Assembly: GCF_958979055.1 (NCBI RefSeq) | Contig: NC_084889.1 | Span: 32,553,261 to 32,617,260 of the forward strand | Direction: 5' to 3' | Source of the DNA: Alnus glutinosa | Taxonomy: Eukaryota > Streptophyta > Magnoliopsida > Fagales > Betulaceae | DNA: 64,000 bases | Program-made: the position numbers and the translations under genes | Notes under the pieces: generated by a model | Database searches by the model: none | Told to the model about the DNA's origin: nothing | The model's input: only the letters and a program-made list of their open reading frames with translations | Shown: in pieces, positions 58,218 to 64,000 of the stretch | Position numbering within the stretch: position 1 is the stretch's first letter | Layout of the letters: every line of letters starts with the position of its first letter

Positions 58218-61200
58218 CTAACCCCGCGGCAACCATGGAAGCTCGAGACAAGTGGAGGAGCTTTTACCCGATCTTTGTCTTTGGTTAAGATTTTTCCCTT
58301 TTGAGATTAATCGAGGATTGAGTGAAGTTGACTGATGCTCTTGGATATTGTCTGTCCCCGATAATGTAATGCCCAGGGCTCCACAGTGCCTCTTCCGACG
58401 TGGGCAATACTTGTTTTCCGAGTGGTCATCAGAGTTGCTTATTACTTCTTGTATTTTTCTCCTTCTTGGTCGGTACATTTTGAACCTGAGACCTATCCCA
58501 AACCCAACCCCAAGACAGCCATGCAAGCTCGAGCGAAGTCGAGGACCCTTTACGCTAACCTTGTCTTTTGTCAAGATTTTTCCCTTTGGATTGAGTGAAG
58601 TTGACTGATGCTCTTGGATATTGTCTGTCCCTGATATTCCCATGCCAACGGCTCCACAGTGCCTCTTTTGAGGTGGGCAGTAATTGTTTTCCAAGTGATC
58701 ATCATAATTGTGGCCCTCACGGCGTCTCTTGGTAAGTTGAATACCATTCATTAAATCTACTGAATTCTCAACAGCTTCATTGGGTGCATTCAACATTTGA
58801 TCTATAGCTTTCTCTTCATACCTGCGTACCAAATGGACTCCGCAACTTTTGAAGAACGCCAAACCCGTGGAGTCCCAAATTTGGAATTTAACTCGCACAT
58901 TGTCCCCCTTTAGATCATCAAATTTTGGAATGTGGTACCTGAGCCATAAATGATTTGAGCCTGACAAATGGAATTCTTTGGTTTCAAAATGCCTTGAATA
59001 TCCATTGATGATCTGAACAGTACAAATAATAGGAAGGGGTATTTGAGATTGATCCTTTAATCCAATAATAGCACCGAGAGCCATTCCTGTGATCTCCCCA
59101 TCCGAACACGAAGTCTGAGTAATATCTATTTCACATATATCAGTGTTTGAAGTATGTTTTTGATGGCTGAACCAATTTGAAATCTTATTTCCCAGAAATA
59201 TAACGCTACATATATAGTCCTCAAGATTTCCCTGTTGCACGGATATTATAAACTTTCAGCAATACGAATTACAAATCAAGGCACACACATACACATGCAT
59301 GTAAGCGAGAGAGAGAGAGAGAGAGAGATACCTCAACCAATAAAAACTTTTCCACATCATTCTCCATATTCTCCATGCCAAGACGGAAGGCGTTGGACTT
59401 CTCAGACTCGAGAACTACTTCAGAGTGTTTTAATCGCCCCTGAATGGACTCAAGCTCTGCAAGGGATGTGTCCAGCGGACTTTGGGTTGCCGCCAGCGTC
59501 TGCCTCAGCTCAAAGAATGAAGACCCCCCTGCTTCAGCCTGCCTTGATGGGCCTGCTTGTGAGGTCGACTTAGCAGGCACCCTCCGCGCAGCTCCTTGCG
59601 AGGACACACGTGCGTCGTCTCCACCTTCCTCGTCCGACAGAATCATAACCAGTTCAGCCTCCGATGCAACAGGAGTTGAAGAAGCCCGGCCGATTCCCGC
59701 CCGGGCCCTCCAAGCTTCATCGGGTACATCCAAATGGACGTCAACATCCTCAAGGGGCACACCTTGAACCTGAGGATTCAGCTGCATTTGATCTATCGCT
59801 CTCTCTCCATGCCTACGTACCAGATGGACTCCGCAACTTTTGAAGAATGCCAAACCCTTGGAGTCCGAAATGTGGAACTTAACTCGCACATTGTCTCCTT
59901 TTAGCTCATCAAATTTTGGAATGTGGTACCGGAGCCATAAATGATCTGAGCCTGACAAACGAAATTCATAATGCCTTGACAATCCATTGGTGATCTCAAC
60001 ATCACAAAGAATACGAAGGGGTAATATTTGAGGTTCATCCTTTATTCCAATAACAGCACCGAGAGCCATTCCAATGATCTCCCCATCCAAATTTGAAGCC
60101 TCAGTAATATCTATTTCACATATATCACTGTTTGAAGTATGGTTTTGATGGTCGAACCAGCTTGGAATCTTATTTCCCGGAAATATAATGCTACATATAT
60201 AGTCCTCAAGATTTCCCTGTTACACGGATATTGTAAACTTTCAGCAATACAAACTACAAATCAAGGCACAAACAAATACGTATGTCAGAGAGAGAGATAT
60301 ATACCTTAACAGATAAAAACTTTTCCACATCATTCTCCATATTCTCGAGCAGTTTATGGCATCTGGACAAGTCAACGTAAACAAGCCCTGGCAAGTCACA
60401 TGTATTGCCGTCAAATCTTTTTGATACTTCTGGAAATCTTTCCAATGAGATGCACCCCGCTGCATTCACCACTTCTATATCTGGCGGAAGTTCTAGAATT
60501 TCTTCAAGTTTCTTGCAATCCTCCAATACAAGAATCTTTAGATGTTGCAATAGATTAATTGTACTTGGAAGATTCATAAGATTTTCGCAGCCTTCTAAAT
60601 TTAAATCTGTAAGCCCAGTGAGGTATTCTATGGATGAAGGTAGTTCTTTTACGGCAGTGTGCCGTAAGTTAATGTATCTTAAACTTTCCATTATACACCC
60701 AATTTTCGGAAAGTTTTGAAGCCTTGAGCAACCTTCGAGGACAAGAAATTTTAAAGATCTCAACTTGAAAGTTCTTGGCAAACTCTTGAGTTTGGAGCAT
60801 CGGGAAATTGTTAAAGAAACAAGCTTATCAAGGAACCCAATAGAAGGATGAACCTCCACTAAATTTGTACAGTTCTCAATAGTCAATTCCTTTAAATTTG
60901 GGATGTTCGACATATCAGGAATTTTTTTCAGGAATTTACAATCAGAGAACTCCATACTTCTCATGTTGTTGAAATAATCCTGTAAAGAAAAAGAGGGAAT
61001 AAATTACCTTGACGGAAGTTTGCAACATAATTTATAGGAAGAAATAATAAAAATAAAAAGTTGTGCCTGTGGCTTTAACTCATCTATTCTCATGAACATG
61101 GTGTTCCACAACTCAAAAACAACTTTTTTTTCTTTCCTCTTACCCTCTGCATCTCAAAAGCAACGACTTTCTTTTCTCGAAAAATTGATGACAAAGATTG

Positions 61201-61531
61201 TGAAGAGAAGTCGATCAAGTCTTGCTGAGGCAAATCTACCTGATCAACACAAGACAATGCATGAGTGTTCCAACAAAGATATATAAAATTACAAAAAAAA
61301 AAAAAAAAAATGTTTTAATCTTACCGTATTTTCTTCATCTTCATGAAACCACACCCTACTGCGTCTGTCAGGTTCTTGTGGTGATTCTTGTTGAACAATT
61401 TCTCTACCCATTTCTTGTAAAAAGTCATGCATCATTAATGTGCTACGCTCATCAATAGTTATTACTTATTAAAGACTTATCCATAAGCATTTCGATACCA
61501 ATATTTGAAGAGGGATCACACTCGTCTAGTA
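58218..61531 (-). pseudogene. TIR-NBS-LRR (TNL) resistance gene, 3' part, LINE-disrupted, with duplicated C-JID exon
   Basis: Pieces in transcription order. 61531-61325: end of the NB-ARC/winged-helix part (ILDECDPSSNIGIEMLMDKS, then MMHDFLQEMGREIVQQESPQ), with a one-base frame break near 61465. 61239-61144: short exon VDLPQQDLIDFSSQSL.. that seems to join two distant parts of the usual LRR start. 60979-60305: LRR exon, 225 codons (CKFLKKIPDMSNIPNLKELT, GCENLMNLPSTINLL). 60216-59332: C-JID exon A. 59231-58218: C-JID exon B with stop. All listed joins are phase 0 with GT..AG. Both C-JID exons start GNLEDYICS and hold SNHLWLRYHIPKFDDLKGDN or its variant and SCGVHLVRR, the jelly-roll domain that contacts effectors in TNLs such as ROQ1 and RPP1. 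The 5' half (TIR, most of NB-ARC) must lie beyond the LINE, outside the window. Called a pseudogene because of the LINE and the frame break. Confidence 0.82.
59372..59712 (-). other. GC-rich foreign segment fused in frame into C-JID exon A
   Basis: After the C-JID end (LDVPDEAW) comes about 110 codons of different style: Ala/Gly/Ser/Arg-rich, an acidic LSDEEGGDDA patch, then a coiled-coil-like LAELESIQGRLKHSEVVLES. This ends in NMENDVEKFL, a copy of the preceding LRR exon's tail. Base composition is clearly richer in G+C than the flanks. It resembles gag-like or captured retroelement protein, but I cannot name it. Confidence 0.6.
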
Positions 61532-64000
61532 TTTTTTTTTTTTTTTTTTTGAACAAGAAAATCTGCTTCTTATTAATTGATAACAAAAATGATCCCCAAT
61601 AAGGAAATCTAGAGACACAAACGTTCCCTAACAATAAGATCTGCAATACAGTTCGGAGGTTCCTCTAGCCAGACATCCGAAAGATTTTGCTCCACTGCCA
61701 ATCTAGCCAAAGTATGAGCTACATTATTACACTCCCTTTTCACGTGAACAAATTTGGCAGATCTAAAACCTTGAAGCTCTTGTACTATGCTTTCTGTGAT
61801 ATGACCAGTTTTAGCTAGATGAGGAAGAGGGGAAATTATGTCCTTCACTACCTGTGCTGCATCTCCTTCCAATATCACCTCAAAGAAGCCAACCTCTTTG
61901 CAAAACTTGACTGCCCAGATTGCTGCCAATGCTTCAGCCATACATGCTTCCGTTCTCTGAAGAAATACCATGCAACGTGCCCCCATAAAATCCCCCTTGC
62001 TATCTCTTGCAACCATACCAAGCCCAATAGAGTTATTTTGTTTACTGATGGCTGCATCCCAATTGACTTTTATATGATCATGTGGAGGGGGCTTCCAAGC
62101 TTGTTGAAACCCCACTGGATGCTCAGTATGTGACTCAGATGTAGACTGATCTGGATTTGAGCACCGCATAAATTCCTCTAGAGTCACTTTTGCTCCTGCA
62201 AGTATGTCAGATGGGGAAGAAAAGACTCCTTCAAAAATAAAAGAGTTTCTTCTCAACCACAACCTTCTAGCCGTTATCACCATCAATTCCATAGTTTCTT
62301 TTGTGAAACGCACCTGAAATTCTTCAAACAGAGTTAGGAAGGAGCTATAGTTAGTCCCACACTTCTGAAAATTTGACAGTGATCCTCCCCAGACATCCTG
62401 CGCCGCCGGACAAGTCCACAAAACATGGATCACAGTTTCCCTCTCCGTTTTACACATTGGGCACAATTCATCCTCAATCACTTTTCTGCGCACCAGGTTT
62501 ACCCGAGTTGGCAATATATCATTGATAGCCCGCCATATAAACACTTTCACCTGATTTGGGACTCTGAGGCCCCATAGAAGCTTCCACATCCCTTGGTCAC
62601 TACTCCCTGAAGAACTTTGTCCTCTATCCATGTCATGCAAACTGTATCCCAAGTGATATGCACTCCTAACTGTGAATTTGCCATCTTTTGTGTCCTTCCA
62701 TATCAGTCTGTCCTGGGGAAGATTAGGACTTAGAGGAATATTCAATATGACCTCTGCCTCCTCCTTCATAAACACTTCCCTAATGAGATCTTCTTTCCAC
62801 ACACCACGGTCTTGATCAATAATCTCCCCCACTAAAGCATTCGAATCAATAAGTCTAGGAAAGGATTGGACAGTGTGGAGAGTTGGAGTTGGCAGCCACC
62901 GAGACTTCCATATGCTTATTGATCGACCATCACCCACCCTCCACAACAAACCCTGTTCCAATAATTCCCTGGCATTGCAGATGCTCCTCCATACAAAAGA
63001 TGCGCGGGGCCCAATTTTAGCTTCCATAAAAGTGGAGGAAGGATGGTATTTGGCCTGTAATATCCGTGAAATAAGTGAATCCGGATTTTGTAGAATTCTC
63101 CATCCTTGCTTTGCTAACATGGCCTTGTTGAAAAGGACCAAATCCCTAAACCCAAGTCCTCCTACCACCTTTGATTTACTCATTCTTTCCCAGCTCATCC
63201 AGTGGATTTTAGAAGACTTCGACATATGATTCCACCAAAAAATTTGCATCAACGCATTGAGCTCCTTACATAACGAAACAGGTAACTGGAAGACACTCAT
63301 GCAGTAAGTGGGAATAGCCTGAACCACGGCTTTAACTAACACCTCCTTCCCTGCCTGTGATAGGAACTGCACTTTCCAATTTGACAATTTATTATTCACC
63401 TGCTCCTTTATGTATTGGAAAGCTTGTGCCCTTGATTTACCCACAAAAGTAGGAAGGCCAAGATATGCGTCAATGCGGAGTGTTTCTGTTAGCCCTGATA
63501 GTTGTAAGATCTCCTGCCTTCTTTCCCAACTTGTATTACGACTGAAAAACACTGAGGTCTTCTGCACATTTAGTTTCTGACCTGAGGCTTGTTCATATCT
63601 GCCCAGAATTCGCATCAACCTTCTCCATTCAACAGCATTAGATTTACAAAACAGAATGCTGTCATCAGCAAAAAACAGATGACTAATTCTCGGTCCCTTC
63701 GGAGAGGTTGGAACCCCTGAAATATGTCCTCTCTGCTCAGCTCTCCCAAGTAATGCGCTAAGACCTTCTGCACATATAAGAAATAAATATGGGGAGATTG
63801 GGTCCCCTTGTCTGAGTCCTCTTGATGGCTGAATATTCCCAACCGGGCTTCCATTTACCAAAACTGCATACCGGACAGAGGTTACACACTTCATCACTAA
63901 ATCAACCCAACGTACATCAAATCCCAATCTTAGCATCGCAGCTCTTAGATATCTCCATTCAACCCTATCATAAGCTTTACTCATATCAAGCTTTACCCCC
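61532..64000 (-). mobile_element. LINE (L1-type) insertion, 3' part with poly-A, running off the right edge
   Basis: The minus-strand element ends in a 19-A tail (61532-61550, seen as T on plus) directly against TNL coding sequence. A short 3' UTR (61551-61608) follows the ORF2 stop at 61609. The 5' end, and the second copy of any target duplication, lie outside the window. Confidence 0.88.
61609..64000 (-). CDS. LINE ORF2: reverse transcriptase, zf-RVT and RNase H (partial, open to window edge)
   Basis: Non-LTR retrotransposon polyprotein; 797 codons in the window, with no internal stop. RT motifs in order: [13 protein letters not shown] (catalytic Asp), [20 protein letters not shown] and FADDSILFC (the FADD active site). 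Then the plant-LINE connecting region ([20 protein letters not shown]), a zf-RVT zinc-binding segment ([30 protein letters not shown]) and a C-terminal RNase H-like domain ([50 protein letters not shown]). It copies its RNA at a nicked target site. The upstream endonuclease domain is outside the window. The intact frame suggests recent insertion. This is a transposon gene, not a host gene. Confidence 0.93.
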   Translation of the reverse strand, partial: GVKLDMSKAYDRVEWRYLRAAMLRLGFDVRWVDLVMKCVTSVRYAVLVNGSPVGNIQPSRGLRQGDPISPYLFLICAEGLSALLGRAEQRGHISGVPTSPKGPRISHLFFADDSILFCKSNAVEWRRLMRILGRYEQASGQKLNVQKTSVFFSRNTSWERRQEILQLSGLTETLRIDAYLGLPTFVGKSRAQAFQYIKEQVNNKLSNWKVQFLSQAGKEVLVKAVVQAIPTYCMSVFQLPVSLCKELNALMQIFWWNHMSKSSKIHWMSWERMSKSKVVGGLGFRDLVLFNKAMLAKQGWRILQNPDSLISRILQAKYHPSSTFMEAKIGPRASFVWRSICNARELLEQGLLWRVGDGRSISIWKSRWLPTPTLHTVQSFPRLIDSNALVGEIIDQDRGVWKEDLIREVFMKEEAEVILNIPLSPNLPQDRLIWKDTKDGKFTVRSAYHLGYSLHDMDRGQSSSGSSDQGMWKLLWGLRVPNQVKVFIWRAINDILPTRVNLVRRKVIEDELCPMCKTERETVIHVLWTCPAAQDVWGGSLSNFQKCGTNYSSFLTLFEEFQVRFTKETMELMVITARRLWLRRNSFIFEGVFSSPSDILAGAKVTLEEFMRCSNPDQSTSESHTEHPVGFQQAWKPPPHDHIKVNWDAAISKQNNSIGLGMVARDSKGDFMGARCMVFLQRTEACMAEALAAIWAVKFCKEVGFFEVILEGDAAQVVKDIISPLPHLAKTGHITESIVQELQGFRSAKFVHVKRECNNVAHTLARLAVEQNLSDVWLEEPPNCIADLIVRERLCL

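Noticed and set aside
59235..59767. Plus-strand frames of 107-112 codons opposite C-JID exon A
   Set aside because: Shadows of the GC-rich captured segment; the minus frame is continuous with the C-JID.

Overview
This window is nuclear DNA from a dicot plant. It is AT-rich, with split genes whose introns have GT..AG borders, and it holds plant-only families (REC/CLU proteins, the WRINKLED/ADAP type of AP2 factor, DUF4220/DUF594, TIR-NBS-LRR). Intergenic DNA is dense with plant transposon remnants. A woody rosid is plausible, but species cannot be read from the sequence.

Layout. 1-2546 (minus): an LRR receptor kinase cut by the left edge. 2547-12704: gene-free, with a decayed Copia leader and gag fragment carrying a MITE, a short LTR element with 5S-rRNA-derived LTRs, and a GC-rich hAT-like element. 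12705-14615 (minus): an intact intronless DUF4220/DUF594 membrane protein. 14616-23432: repeats only, apart from one orphan exon candidate. 23433-25973 (minus): an eight-exon AP2-type transcription factor with a 9-base microexon. 25974-32805: repeats, including a MITE nested in another element. 32806-35226 (plus): a four-exon heptahelical (AdipoR/HHP type) membrane protein. 36604-50074 (minus): a 23-exon REC2-like clustered-mitochondria/TPR protein of 1885 residues. 50075-55735: repeats, including an LTR element with only an 18-base interior. 55736-56189 (minus): a two-exon small membrane protein, probably plastid. 58218-61531 (minus): the 3' half of a TIR-NBS-LRR resistance gene with a duplicated C-terminal C-JID exon, broken by a LINE. 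61532-64000 (minus): the 3' part of that LINE, with an open reverse transcriptase/RNase H frame.

The genes do not form an operon-like or pathway unit; they are independent plant loci. All exon joins given here were read by hand from GT/AG borders, frame continuity and family resemblance, and the spliced lengths are multiples of three in every multi-exon gene whose ends lie in the window. I found no CRISPR array, no convincing tRNA gene and no obviously new defence or biosynthetic system. The most unusual structures are the chimeric duplicated C-JID exon of the resistance gene, the kinase P-loop intron made of a dispersed repeat, and the near-minimal LTR element.
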